Assembly (NCBI GenBank): GCA_013423385.1
Contig: BLZA01000011.1
Coordinates: 247,174-311,173, forward strand
Source: Naganishia liquefaciens
Taxonomy: Eukaryota; Basidiomycota; Tremellomycetes; Filobasidiales; Filobasidiaceae
Reading direction: 5' to 3'
Length of the DNA: 64,000 bases
This document shows positions 36,640 through 49,491 of this stretch, piece by piece. How positions within the stretch are numbered: position 1 is the first letter of the stretch; the number at the start of each line of letters is the position of its first letter. A program made the translations under genes and the position numbers. The notes under the pieces are model-generated. The model was not told the DNA's origin. It worked only from the letters and a program-made list of their open reading frames with translations, and made no database searches.

Positions 36640-37100
36640 ACCAATACTGGACAAGAGAGAAGATAGTCTGGATCATTGGCAAACGAACTGTTGGGTTGGG
36701 ATAGGGATAGGCTCGCACAAATACGATTGCGGGCATCTGCCCGGCCTATACACAACATTCTTTACGTTGCACGAGCACCAGTCATCTCACTCGCTGTATC
36801 GTCAGACGGGATGGGCGGGGCTAAAGGTTTTGGACATGGAATAAAGTTTGGCCGCCAAACTACGCTCGATTGCAATGCAGCTTTGCGAGTGAGGGATGCA
36901 GTGGGCCAGATGAAGAAACTTACTACTCTATATGCCATCTTTCGAGTCAGCAAGATATCGACCGAGTCGAATTTGTGTCAAAAGGCTTTCCGAATGTTTT
37001 TGTTCGCTTTGCTATTATATACAACTTCTTTGATTTTGCTCTAAGCGTCAATGCAGATGTTACCTCCTACACCCGACAAGGGTAAACTGACAGTCTAATT
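36640..37100. other. Convergent spacer between G-gamma and RPB7
   Basis: About 460 bp between convergent stop codons. Open frames of 80-120 codons exist but none resembles a protein I know; no RNA or repeat seen. Confidence 0.4.
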
Positions 37101-38057
37101 TTACTGATCCAGGAGACCCAAGAAGTCTCCCTTGATGCTACCGATTGCGAACAATTCGGTCTGATCCGTCCTGATACCCATCAGTCGTATTCTAACTTTG
37201 GACCCTCGCTTAATGCTCTGTGGGACACAATCAGCTTTTGGGCCTCAAGAAGGTGGATTTCTAGCACAAACCTCGCCGGCTTGATCCGAAACAAATGATG
37301 GCGGGTTGGATTCAGGCTGGAAACGGAGGTCGTCGGGGATGTACTGCAGGAAGAGCATAACGGTTAGCGTCTCGCGCTGTAAAGTACCATTGAGTATTCC
37401 TGCCACTGCCAGGCCAATCAAGCCTTGCGAGATATTGTCAGGACATAAGCGATCCAATCTACTACGATGGATCTTCCGTACATAAAACATCATCACCCGA
37501 AGGCTAAGATGTCCCTATGCTAATATATCATCACTCAAGTATCTCGCAAGAACTCGGGACAAGGCAAGTGCAGAGAAATTGGGAAGGCAGAAGCGAGACT
37601 CACAAAGGTTGATACGAAGATCTGCATCGGACCGAGGTATGCGAAGAACCCGAGCTGCGGGGAACACGTCAGGCGACTGCAGAAGAAGCGAGCAGAGTAG
37701 AAGCTCACCTTTCCGACCTTGTCAACAACGGCATCCACGACTTCCCCCTTGAAAGGCTTCATCACAATAGCAGAATATCGCAAAGTGAATTCTGCATCTC
37801 CCGACCCGTAAAGGATACGACTTCCTGCCTGCAGGTCCCCCAGATTGTCAATTCCGTTGACGGCGACAACATAACTGTATGGCCATTCTTAGTCAGCGGA
37901 CAATTCGCGATGAGACACGAGCTGCTCACCCGTAGCGACCGTTGGTGGTGCCCTCGACATCCGCGTACAGCTTTTGCAAAATGACCTCCTGAATCTTTGG
38001 ACCAAAGTACGACGGATGCAGGTGAATCGTATGTGAAAGCTTTTTCATGAAAAACAT
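37101..38057 (-). CDS. RPB7: RNA polymerase II subunit RPB7
   Basis: Five exons encode 177 residues, the usual size. N-terminal tip domain: [76 protein letters not shown] and VVDKVGK. The S1/OB domain follows: [57 protein letters not shown] and [14 protein letters not shown], ending LLDQ. Rpb7 pairs with Rpb4 to form the stalk of RNA polymerase II. The intron between VSTF and YIPDD is about 240 nt, again longer than the local norm. The gene diverges from the giant APSES-domain gene across a 1.06-kb spacer. Confidence 0.95.
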
Positions 38058-39117
38058 GGTGAGCGGAGGAGCGGTTTGGAAATGCAGGAAACCGGGGAGA
38101 GAACCCTCGTGAGGGGGTCACTCTCCGTCAGACAGCAGCGCGATTTCACGCGTTGTTGCTGGACGGACGACCGTGGAGAGAGGGTGGAGGACGAGGCAGC
38201 GGTGGAGTAGTCGCAATCCGGGCCCTTTTGTACCGTTTGGAAACAACGGAATGGGTCGGGCGATCGTGTCGGTCTGCATGAAAGGCTGTGGATGTTCCTG
38301 CTCGGCAGGCGCTTGTGAGTGCGCTTTTGTGGCTCGCTAGGTGCCTCCCGGCGGGAGAATCTTAGGTAAGCGATCTCGACAGGACACATGGCTTCAGTGG
38401 CTTTAGTCTTTCCCGCGTCAACTCGGCACTTTCGCATTGTTGTTGATTGCTTCTGCTCGCGTCTGATAAGTGGATTACCTGATGCTTTGCAGAGTCGTAA
38501 GTATGTTCGATATCCGACGACTCCATGCTCAGGCCGGCCAACTATGTAGAAATTCTTGAAAATGCAGAAGATAGCGAGCGAAAGAGGGAGGATCAGCGGA
38601 AGTCGTCATGTTCAGCTAGCGGATTTCCCGACTTGTCACGCGCGGCACGCTTCCCGAGCCGGAGTCACTTCGATCGCCTGGAGAACCACATCAACTTTTT
38701 GGCAGATGGTCCTTGTGGTTCTCTCTATCGCTGAACTATCTCAGGACATGGACGAATCTCTTGCTTAAGTGTGGTTCCACAAGCCCATTCACGATATAAT
38801 CTCGAGACAAGCTCGGCAAAGGACTGATACGAAGTTTACGACATTGACGATATTCGAGCACCGGAAAGGGGCAGGAAACGTGATTTGTGGCATTCGCAAT
38901 CCAACGCCCTGGTAAGCTCCCGTGGCCCTGAGACCTGACACACCTCCAAGGCCGAATCACGAGGTTGCTGATGTGGAAACTTAACAGAACAAACGCGCGG
39001 CCGAAACAAGCGTACAGATGGGGGAAATTGAAATTGGACGATACGTTATTCGCGACCTTGGCATTCAGTGAATGCCTACCGGGGGATCGCACAAACTTGC
39101 CAACTTACGTTGAATCA
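38058..39117. other. Divergent spacer between RPB7 and the APSES-domain gene
   Basis: A 1.06-kb spacer. The only frame that looks at all protein-like is a 69-codon one at 38525-38734 (listed separately). The frame of the APSES-domain gene is open upstream to 38965, so its leader could be partly coding. Confidence 0.45.
38525..38734 (+). CDS. Possible small protein, doubtful
   Basis: A 69-codon ATG frame with a sensible composition: MLRPANYVEILENAEDSERK, then a Ser/Arg-rich part and HFDRLENHINFLADGPCGSL. It has no recognised family. A donor-like GTAAGTATG stands just upstream at 38496, so it could be an exon of a larger transcript. It may equally be chance. Confidence 0.2.
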   Translation: MLRPANYVEILENAEDSERKREDQRKSSCSASGFPDLSRAARFPSRSHFDRLENHINFLADGPCGSLYR

Positions 39118-42100
39118 ATGCCACAAGACACTCAAGCAATCGATTTGACGCTCGTGATCTCCGACGACGAGGACGACTCGTTGCCCATCTACCTCACATC
39201 TTCGACATCTACACCTCAGCGAGTAGGCCCATTGGAACCGGATGAGATCCAAGTCATTGAGTCACCTATTCATCCGCTGAACAGAGTGGCAGCTAGGACG
39301 CAAACAAGGAAAAGCAGTCGACCGAAGCCTAGGCCCCGCAAACGACATCTCGAGGGCGATGTGCCCGCCATCTCATCACTTGACGCCGCTGCGTTAAATA
39401 CTTTGACCCAGGATAACGATAACGCAGAGCTCTTTGCGAGGAATTTGGGGAGGAAGGCGCATTGCGGGGAGGCACGGGGTGCGCTGGGCGAAGATTCTCT
39501 GTTTACGCCGGAAATCGGAGCTACTTCGATGCCGAACGCCAACGTCCCTTGCGCGTCTTCAACTGCATCGAAGTCCAGTCGAAGCTCAGTACTGCACAGA
39601 CACACTCAGGTGCTGGATCAGGCTCTCGCTGAATTCAACCATACATACGGGGATGCAGAGCGTTCCGCCCAGAACAAACCAATCGATTCGGATCCCAATC
39701 CAGCAGGAATCGAGGTGATTTTAGCAGATGCTCGAGATATCGATATCGCATCGGCAGCGGCATCACTTTCAACCATTACGGAAACCTCGAAGCGCGGTCG
39801 GAAACGTTCTTCCATGGTGTGGCAAAACGCCGAAACACCAGTCATGTCACCACACCGAATTGCCGAAACGACTAATGGCGATGGGCCGCCCACACCAAGG
39901 CGCAGCACTCGAACTAGGAAGAAGACTGAGGCAATGAAGCAGTATAACGAAGAAGTCGGTCCGCAGTTCACAAAGCGGACATCGAGAAGAGCCAGGGCTG
40001 TTGAACCTGATCAATCTTCTCAGGGCCTCCCTGCGCCTCCGCCCTTGCCCTCAGGATCAATTGATGACGATAGGGAGGGTCCACTTGAGTCACCGAGGCC
40101 GACTTTGCATTCGGAAGTTTCTTTTCTCAATGACCGTTCTGGCTTTTCTCTGCCATCTTTACCGCCTGATCTACCGACATCCGAAGCCTCCGGAACACCA
40201 GCAACAGCCATGGTGGTTACCGTGGAGAATGCCTCTTTGAAAGTAACGGGCGCACAACGAAAGGGACTCCCAAGAAAGGCGAAAGATCGCGTGGTGCCTG
40301 AACGTTCAACAGCAACGCATAAACTATCCCGTCCGCCACCAGCGTCCATACCCATTGGAGCTGTTCATCTCTCGCCCGCGCCGCTGGTGGTGAAAAGGTC
40401 ATCAGAAGAAGCGCCAATGAGGAGCATCCCATTCCCTCCATGCAGTCCGGAAGACGGAGAGAACGAATATCTCGAAGCTGCTGACTTTGCCGACGCTAAG
40501 CTTATGGCAGCTTGTGCCGCCTTAGACACCAACGGTAACAAGGCCATGAGCGCAGAGCAGGTTGCAACGTTGTGTATTAAGCGAGGATGGCTATCCAAAG
40601 AGTGAGTCGAGGTCCGCCTTCCGCTTTGCATCCGACTAACATCTGACCTGTAAGCCTCGGTGCCAGCGCACAGGCATGTATATCACACGCGATATCTAGC
40701 TATACCCGCCGATGTCAGAAAGCCGCAAAGCCTCGAATACCCATCATCTCAAAACGTATTCTGAATGGCGGATCCTCGGAAGCAAGGCTATACCCAGGGC
40801 TGGATGAATTACTGCTGAAAAGACCTCGTATATCCGCTAAGGAGCGCTTAAGTGGCACTTTCTACTATCTGGATGGTTGGGTCGGCTCCGCTAGATGGAG
40901 CAGCCCTTTTGCGGGATTGGACCCCGGTTTGTTCGCAGTGGTGAACATCAAAACTCAAGCTAATTCAAACATAGCAGGCACATTAACAAATGCGCCATCA
41001 GTGTCTCAAGCGGAGCCCGGACCTCGAAGCGCAGAACCTGTTTCCCAGGTCCCGATGCCGGTGGTCCCGGTCGCAAGTCGAGGTCGGCCACGTCGTTCAA
41101 CAGCAATGAAAGCGGTAGCAATGTCTTGCAAGACGGCCGCGCACACATTCAGAGCTACGCGAAATGAGAGCGATCCGTTCCCAATTGTTGAATTGCTGGC
41201 GCAGTCGGACCGTAGTCGCAAGGTTGGCTCCAACGTCCCGACGCAGGTCTGGAATTCACGGAAAAAAGCAACATCGGCCCGCAAACGACCTTCTGCGCGT
41301 ATTACGGCTTCACGTGCGACCGTCGGCGGCGCGACGTCAACAGAGGAAAGCGACTACGACATTTCGCTCAACGCCGATGACATGGGTGAAGACTCTAGCG
41401 TCTTCCGCCGAACTCAAAGACTTTTGAACTTGGAGACCGATTTCGCTTTTGAAACTGATTTTGGGTCTGGCTTCGTCTCTGACATGGGCATATCCGGCGA
41501 TTCCAGCGCTGATGCGTCGTCGACAGGGACGTCTATGTCAGTGAATGCCAAAAAGGTAGACCGCAAAGTGAACAGCAATCCGACAATCTACCTTTCGCTT
41601 TCAGATGATGCCAAATCTGCCGTCTTTCCCGACAATCCACTCGGCCCTGTCGTCTGGGATGCACGTCCGCATGCGATTCCGTCGAAATACGTATTCGAAG
41701 AGGTTTCATTTGTCGATTCGACCAGCAGGGATAACGAGGATGATGCTGTCATGCGAGACTTGTCGAAAGAAGGATTTGGCGTTTATCAGCCGACAAGAGC
41801 GTCGTCGACAGCAAAGAGTACAGTAACGGGAATTACCTGGCCGAAGGATAGAACTGCTTTCCGAGAACCGCCCGACCTATGTCACGGAGATATGGACACG
41901 CCACCAACATCGCCCGAGTCATTCAGCGATGCAGCAGATGACGATGTCTCCATGGCCGAGGCAAACGATATCTTTTCGGTTGAACCCTTTGCAGGCGAGG
42001 ATGAGATGACGGATAACTCGCTTGTCGACGCTGTACGAACGCTGCGTGGTCTTCTCACGACGAAACCGAAACTTCTAACACCAGATCCTGTCGATTTCAC

Positions 42101-44265
42101 CGTTACACAAATACGAGAGTTGCATAACGAGCCAGTCAGGCCCTTGCGTTCATGGAGTAACCAGTCGAACAAAATCTCTCTCGCGCCACCGCCGTGCATC
42201 CCTTCACCATCTTCATCACCTCGAAGCGCGTCTTCTTTTTCGGCCATTGGCGCATATCCTGGCTACGGAAATCCACCAAGTCTACCAGCTGCGCAAGAAG
42301 AATCGAATGATCGCTTTACCTGCAGTTGGGATCTTTCAATTGGAATACAAGAGCAACTCACTCCCTGTGAAGTCGAGACTCCGGAGATTTGCGCGTTCGA
42401 CGCAGCGGCGATGGAGCAAGGAGTCCTAGATGATGTGAAGAATGTTCATCGTCTTCTTTTCGACGCAGTGAACAATCTGCCAGAATCCGTTGTGCTCTCC
42501 GGCCCTGAAAGTGTGGACATGGAGGAATTTGACAACTTTTGGAATGCCAACGAGGACGACCCATCTCCGTCGACGATATACCTGTCAGTCTCTTCCGAGG
42601 AGACCAACTTGGGCGTTGCGTCAGAGGGTCTTCGCAGCTCCAGCTCCCGTCTTAATGATCTGGCAAGCGATACAGCAGCTTCGCACGTGAAGGGGCTTGC
42701 CGTCCAGCATGTGGACTCACGCGCCACTTCTATCATAGCTGATATGGCAGACACAACGCAAGTGGTCATTGATGAAGGCGATCAAATTGGAATCAAGGAA
42801 GTCGACGATGCGATGCTGTGTTCTTGGGTGGAAGAGGAAGACGCGCCCCAGAAAGTCACAGATGCCGCCTTCTCCCCAAGACAAGAAGCTGTAGGCAAAA
42901 GCGGTCGCAATGGTTATTCTGAGTCTCAGGCACCTTCGACGGCGGTAGATCCCAATCTTTTGGGTATAACAAAGCCCATTGCCATTGACGTGCCCCGCTT
43001 GTTACCGAATGCGCCCTTGCTTCGGAGCTCAAGAAATGACGGGTTGGCCACCTGGATTACCTCCAGTCTCCTTTCACAAGGTTCTAAAGCGATACCGCCT
43101 CTGGCTGTCCGACCACGAGCCATGGTACATTGTCAAACGGTCTCACAAAATCCCTCGAGCAGTTCAGCCAACGACACATCTGAGAAATCGTCCGCGGCTC
43201 AACCCATCACCGAACGGTTAGAAGAAAATCGCAGAAAGGATCGTGCTCCTGTCCCGCTCGAAGATAAATTAAGATCCATAATAGTGGATAATGTTGCTGT
43301 ATACGCTTTGCCATGGGCCGGCATATTTCTCCTGAGAAGGATCGACACTGACTTCAGTGAGTTACTGATCTTGGGGATAGCTCCATCGTCACTGATCATG
43401 ATGTCTGCCTCTAGTTAACGTCAGCACACTCTGTCGATCTTTGAGAAAGCCTGAACTGGAGACGGAACTTCAAACGCTAGCTGGTGCAGTCGAAGTGAGG
43501 GGAAATACGAGATCCATGGTCAACGGCTTTTGGGTTCATCTTTCATTGGTGACTGCAAAAGCCAAGCGGTTAGAGATGCCCGAAAGATTGAGACAAGTAT
43601 TGTTGGACCCTCACCTCGTCAGGCGTGTAAGTCGCTTTGAGACTGGGAGGTCGCTTGCTTCTGATGCTCCGCGTAATCCCCAGTACCCAAAGCTTTTGGC
43701 TACCTTGGAAAATCTTAGGATCATTTCAAAGGGTCTTCCAAAGTTCGGGCCACCCTTCGGTTACGGTTATAATAACGTCGCTGCAGTGGCTCAAAAAGCT
43801 GGTCAAAGTCCAGTGGTCAATTCCGCTCCTCCTTTCCAGCCTGTGCAAACAAAGATGTTGACAGGCGCTCCTCGACAAATCGGCCAGATGTCCGATTTGC
43901 GATCCGTTCCGCCCGTCTCGGCGAGCTCCACTCGACCGGTCTCCGGCCTTGCACAAACTTCTTTGGCTTCTCCAGCTCTGAACCCGTTGACCAGCGAAGC
44001 TGGTATCATCACGTTGACGGGCATGGCGAATCGCCGGAATCCCACTGCCATCAAACGAGCCAATCCCCTCGCCCCTCCAGATCTGCCGCATGCAGCTGAG
44101 CCACCTTGTAAACGACAGCGACCCACTGAAACATCAGCTACGACGAGTACAACATCGGTCTCGCGTAGCATCCGGCCCATCATTCCCGTCGGGGTGACAA
44201 CCACACTAGGAGCATCTGTTATCGAATCGAGCTCAATGCCTGCCACGTATGTCAGCAATTGTTAA
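39118..44265 (+). CDS. Very large APSES/KilA-N-like regulator with GDS1-like winged helix
   Basis: Three long exons (39118-40601, 40655-43356, 43415-44265) give about 1,680 residues. The start MPQDTQAIDLTLVISDDEDD contains a SUMO-interacting-type motif. Around residues 480-590 lies a compact domain (AMSAEQVATLCIKRGWLSKD, ACISHAISSYTRRCQKAA, RISAKERLSGTFYYLDG) that looks like the GDS1-type winged helix. Around residues 1,370-1,480 is an APSES/KilA-N-like fold: VYALPWAGIFLLRRIDTDFI, NVSTLCRSLRKPELETELQT and RGNTRSMVNGFWVHLSLVTA. The rest is low-complexity, Ser/Pro/acidic. A 57-nt stretch inside exon 3 (43627-43683, GTAAGT...CCCCAG) looks like an intron but keeps the frame. APSES factors regulate cell-cycle and developmental genes; the exact role here is unknown. 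The 3' end could extend past a donor-like GTATGT at 44248. Confidence 0.75.
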
Positions 44266-45181
44266 CGTCGTCGTTACCAACGGTCCGACACGACCTCCAA
44301 GGTTCCATGTATATGCATCTGCGTTGACAACGTGTGTACAATTTCATAGGCTATCTTGGCGTTCTATCTCTACCCAATGTCGTGAACTGAACTTATCAAT
44401 CTGGTGTGCCCTGCGTCCAAAATCTTTCGACAGTAGATGCAGATTGTTTCTGCCAAAATAGTCAAAACAGAGCATATGGGTTTGTCCTGTTCCCGCTGCT
44501 ACATCGGGTATAAGATAGCTGAATCGATATACCAAAAGGCCACGATAAGTCGCTTGTGATCGACACCTTTCTGGCTCGATGTGCTCAGATTCTTGCAAGG
44601 ACAGTCATCCCTTGCCGAAACACGCATCGTTGCTTGTGCCAGCAGAAAAACCTGGCGAGCTTCTCAAGGGGTTGTTGTTATTGACGCATATGCAGGAAGC
44701 GACTCTGGACTAATGGAGCGGCTAGCTGCAGACAGGACTTTGGAAATATGAACTTGGATCACGATCGTCCGGTATTGTCTCGGAAGGCGGAAGCTGATTC
44801 GCCTATTCCCGATCGACGAGCGAGCTGAGCTCCTCATTCAGTAGACAGTGGCGTCGGGCTGCTGTGGCGAGTTCTGTGGCCGTCAGCGACTCAAAATACT
44901 CTCGGCCTGTAGTCATCTCACTTGAGCGCCATGCCTCAAACACATATACCCTTGTAACATCACTTCACCTTGCCGCTTGAACACCTCATTGGCCTTGACA
45001 ACTCCTTATCGGACGGATTCCGTTACATTCACTTTCTTTTCGCCCTCATCGTCTCGCTTGTCATTTCGTTAGGTTAGATATTCTCGTGAGTCGGTCCTCT
45101 CCCGAATTTCACTATCGTCCAATTGTCGGTTGATCAACCATCACGCGTTTACCAGTGGATCCACCTTGTCCGACCATTCTC
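44266..45181. other. Intergenic region before the NYN gene
   Basis: About 915 bp with no supported gene. The last 120 bp contain CTCGTGAGTCGG and pyrimidine-rich sequence that may be a leader intron of the downstream gene. Confidence 0.4.
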
Positions 45182-47278
45182 ATGTCAAGCGAGTACCTGC
45201 AATGCATCATCAGTGACTTTGCCCTACGTGAACAAGCCCGGCATCAGTCAAAGTCTTCTGCCTACAGCACAGCATCTAAAAAAGACGTTGCCAGCCAATA
45301 CCTACATCAGACTCCAACATTGTTGCTGACGCCACCGTCAAGCGATGCCGAATCTGATGAATCCGTTCGTGCCCTCAATCCGCCGGACTGCTCAGAACTC
45401 AGTATCATGTCTGGGCTGAGCGACATGGCCAAGAAGGAGCAGATATCAATTTTGCTCGATCGGAAGAAGATGCTCGAGGCATATTTGCAATCGTTGGCCA
45501 CCGACGGTCCGCAGCTTCCCGACCAGTCTACACACCCCAAAGGCGAAATGCAAGCCGCAGAGTCTATTTCTTGCGGGAGGCTCAAAACACTCAAGTCGCG
45601 GATACACAAGCCATATAAGCTGCCACGCGTCCGTCGGGTGCGAGTATCGGTGAAGGATTCAAGGCTGCTTCAAGTATCACCCCCTTTGCAGGTCGCTTTC
45701 GTCAACTACGTCCAAGTCCAGCAGGGCGACATCAACCGCCTCGAGGGTACTGGAACAGATGATGAAGAGGAAGAGGAATTAGTCTTCCAGGCATATCCAA
45801 GGGCGAATCCCAGATCTGTCTCGAGGGCGATATTTGAGACTTCTGCATTCCCATCGTCGGCATCGAACTTGAAGGATCGTCAAGCGGAATTGCTCCGGTT
45901 GCAGTTCGCACATCTCGTCAAGAATGGTCCGTCTACAGGGAGCAATCAGCCTCAATCGCTTTACAGCACCCCGAGGTTGAACCATGCAACAATCTCGCGT
46001 CAACTTCGCGAAACCCGTCTGAAAACCGCTATTGACGCTGATAACAATCCCATTCGTTATCCGCGAGGTCAGGTCGTCAAGCCTAGCATCTTGCAGCCAT
46101 ACCTCGGACTCGATATGTCTGATGAGGACGCAAGCGACGAGATCGCACCGGTAATCCTTCCGCCACCACGTGCCGAGATCCTCGATCGAATCGAATCGGT
46201 TGCGAAGTCGTTACAGGAGAGCTTCCCGCTCGAGTCGGAACTGCTCGAGCCGTATATCCAGAATCCGGAGCAAGGTTTGTCGATGGTGGATGTCGATCTG
46301 CCAGGAGGCCCGCACGGGGATGTCTTCTGGGACAATGGCGTTGGCAAGTTGCGCCTCGATCAGACGGTGCGGGAGACGATTCCGATCGGCAAAGTGCATA
46401 TCTTTATGGATCACTCCAACGTCTTTCTATCATGGAAGGCGACCATTCAAGAAAATCCGCCAGTTGGTTTACCGCCTACATCGCGCATGATCATGTCGCT
46501 GCCGATACTATCGCTTATTTTGCAGCGAGGCCGTCCAGTTCACTCCAAGGGCATGCACCTCGCCGGAAGCAGCCCGTTGATGCAGAGTTTCGACCCTGCC
46601 ATTAAGCTCGGTTGGGAGTGCTCGATCCTCAAGCGCGTTCCGGCCGGAGGCGTCATGCACGATCTCAAACGTGGAGCTATTGATGATATCAAGCAAACAC
46701 GGCAGAGCTCACATTCGCACAACCGTAAACACCCAATTGTACACTCTCACGACTTTGCAGATCAAGTCAGCACGAATTTGCTGATACCATCATCTGTTGG
46801 ACCGGCAATTACAACAACAACATCAGGCTATGACACGATCTCCAGCTCGGAAACTGAAGCGGAAGCGTCGGCTAGAGTCGTCAACGCCTTACCAGCTCAG
46901 TCTCCCAAGAACCGTGCAAGCGTTGCGCGCTATTCCAAGGGATCCCCAGCGGACATGTATCGTCAGAAAGAACAAGCAGTCGACGAGCTTCTGCACCTCA
47001 AGATTCTTCAAACGATTCTCAGCGGTCGAGGCAAACGTCCTGGAACCATCGTCCTCGCTACGGGCGACGCTCGTGGTGGACAATACAACGAACACGGATT
47101 CCTCGGATGTGTCCGTGAAGCAATTACCAGGGGATGGCATGTAGAGTTGTGGGCGTTTCAAAATGGAATGAGCCGGAGCTGGATTGATTGTGCCAAGAAA
47201 GAAGGGTGGATCAAGACCGGCAGGTTTGCTGTCTGGAATCTCGATCACTGGCTCAAGGAGTTGACGCAAGTTATCTAA
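45182..47278 (+). CDS. NYN-domain (LabA/PIN-like) putative ribonuclease
   Basis: A single uninterrupted frame of 698 codons, the only large intronless gene in the window. The N-terminal 390 residues are low-complexity and contain an acidic run (GTDDEEEEELVF). From about residue 400 a NYN fold appears: GKVHIFMDHSNVFLSWKATI (first catalytic Asp), FDPAIKLGWECSILKRVPAG, then after an insert of about 100 residues EQAVDELLHLKILQTILSGR (second Asp), GTIVLATGDARGGQYNEHGF (third Asp), CVREAITRGWHVELWAFQNG and SRSWIDCAKKEG. This arrangement matches MARF1/LabA-type endoribonucleases; all acidic positions I would expect are there, so nuclease activity is likely. The first in-frame ATG of a good context is used (an upstream GTG also lies in frame). 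Confidence 0.85.
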   Translation: MSSEYLQCIISDFALREQARHQSKSSAYSTASKKDVASQYLHQTPTLLLTPPSSDAESDESVRALNPPDCSELSIMSGLSDMAKKEQISILLDRKKMLEAYLQSLATDGPQLPDQSTHPKGEMQAAESISCGRLKTLKSRIHKPYKLPRVRRVRVSVKDSRLLQVSPPLQVAFVNYVQVQQGDINRLEGTGTDDEEEEELVFQAYPRANPRSVSRAIFETSAFPSSASNLKDRQAELLRLQFAHLVKNGPSTGSNQPQSLYSTPRLNHATISRQLRETRLKTAIDADNNPIRYPRGQVVKPSILQPYLGLDMSDEDASDEIAPVILPPPRAEILDRIESVAKSLQESFPLESELLEPYIQNPEQGLSMVDVDLPGGPHGDVFWDNGVGKLRLDQTVRETIPIGKVHIFMDHSNVFLSWKATIQENPPVGLPPTSRMIMSLPILSLILQRGRPVHSKGMHLAGSSPLMQSFDPAIKLGWECSILKRVPAGGVMHDLKRGAIDDIKQTRQSSHSHNRKHPIVHSHDFADQVSTNLLIPSSVGPAITTTTSGYDTISSSETEAEASARVVNALPAQSPKNRASVARYSKGSPADMYRQKEQAVDELLHLKILQTILSGRGKRPGTIVLATGDARGGQYNEHGFLGCVREAITRGWHVELWAFQNGMSRSWIDCAKKEGWIKTGRFAVWNLDHWLKELTQVI

Positions 47279-47631
47279 GAGCACCATATTGTAAAGATTT
47301 CTATCAATCATGACTTTGAATCACAGCGATTACACCATGCTGTTGTTCAAAGAGTATGCTACGGCCTCAAATTCTGTTCATCACCGACGCCAGACCCGGT
47401 GCCCTCGCTTCTAATCATTCCGGCGGCATATCGGGTCAGCTGACCTGCTCGCTTCGACGGGAAACTTTACGTAATCCGCTCCGCTCCAAGACAACTCGGA
47501 AGCAACCAGAAAAAATCGGGGCGTGCGTGCGATCGAGCCGACCCGAATACCAATTGCCGGTGACTCGCCTTCTTCATGTACGGACGGCATTCTCCTCTCA
47601 AGGCTTTGAACTCCGCGAGAACCCATACACC
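47279..47631. promoter_or_regulatory. DAHP synthase promoter/leader
   Basis: About 350 bp. A half-matching Gcn4-type core TGACTC is at 47561-47566. The reading frame of the downstream gene is open from an ATG at 47356, which would add 92 residues rich in Arg and Ser. Confidence 0.4.
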
Positions 47632-48922
<1,291 letters not shown>

Positions 48923-49491
48923 ATGTCTTTCCCCCAATTCTCCAAAAGAGATCTGATCTCGCATATGTCTCCATTGACGTCGCTTGTCTCGTCTAGAGAG
49001 CCGTCGGTTGTACCTTGTTTCTCGCCAACAGGCGTAGGATGTAGCCTTTATCGCATTGAATCGCCTCAGTAGCCGTGAGACTACTTCCCAGCTCGGCCAA
49101 GAAGGCTCGCCCAAGAAGAGTGAAAGTTACATCAACCTGTGTGGTTGCCATAGGATTGCGTTGTGATGTATCGCCTTGCCGTGTCTGGGAGGTCTAAGCA
49201 GGAGGAGTATTGAATTGAGCAAGATTGAGCAAGATCCATTTGGTATGTCAATCGCGAAAGCTGTTGCGACGGCATGATCGAGGTGTTTGCTTTTGTATCC
49301 GAGACAGCCAGAGTTCAAAAGTCAAGGCATGTCTCCTATTGTCCTCCGATCTGAGCATTCTCTTTTGTCTGCTTAGCGTCCGCACTGCCACCTTGGCTGG
49401 ATTCATATGACACAAAGGACCAGAACCTGCGAGGACAGAAAGCAGAATTGCTCGACAACACTGACAGGCGATCTCGGTACAGGCTTCCGAA
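48923..49491. other. Intergenic region between DAHP synthase and Ste14
   Basis: About 570 bp with DAHP synthase 3' end and Ste14 promoter. No gene, RNA or repeat seen apart from a small ATTGAGCAAGATTGAGCAAGA doublet near 49213. Confidence 0.4.
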
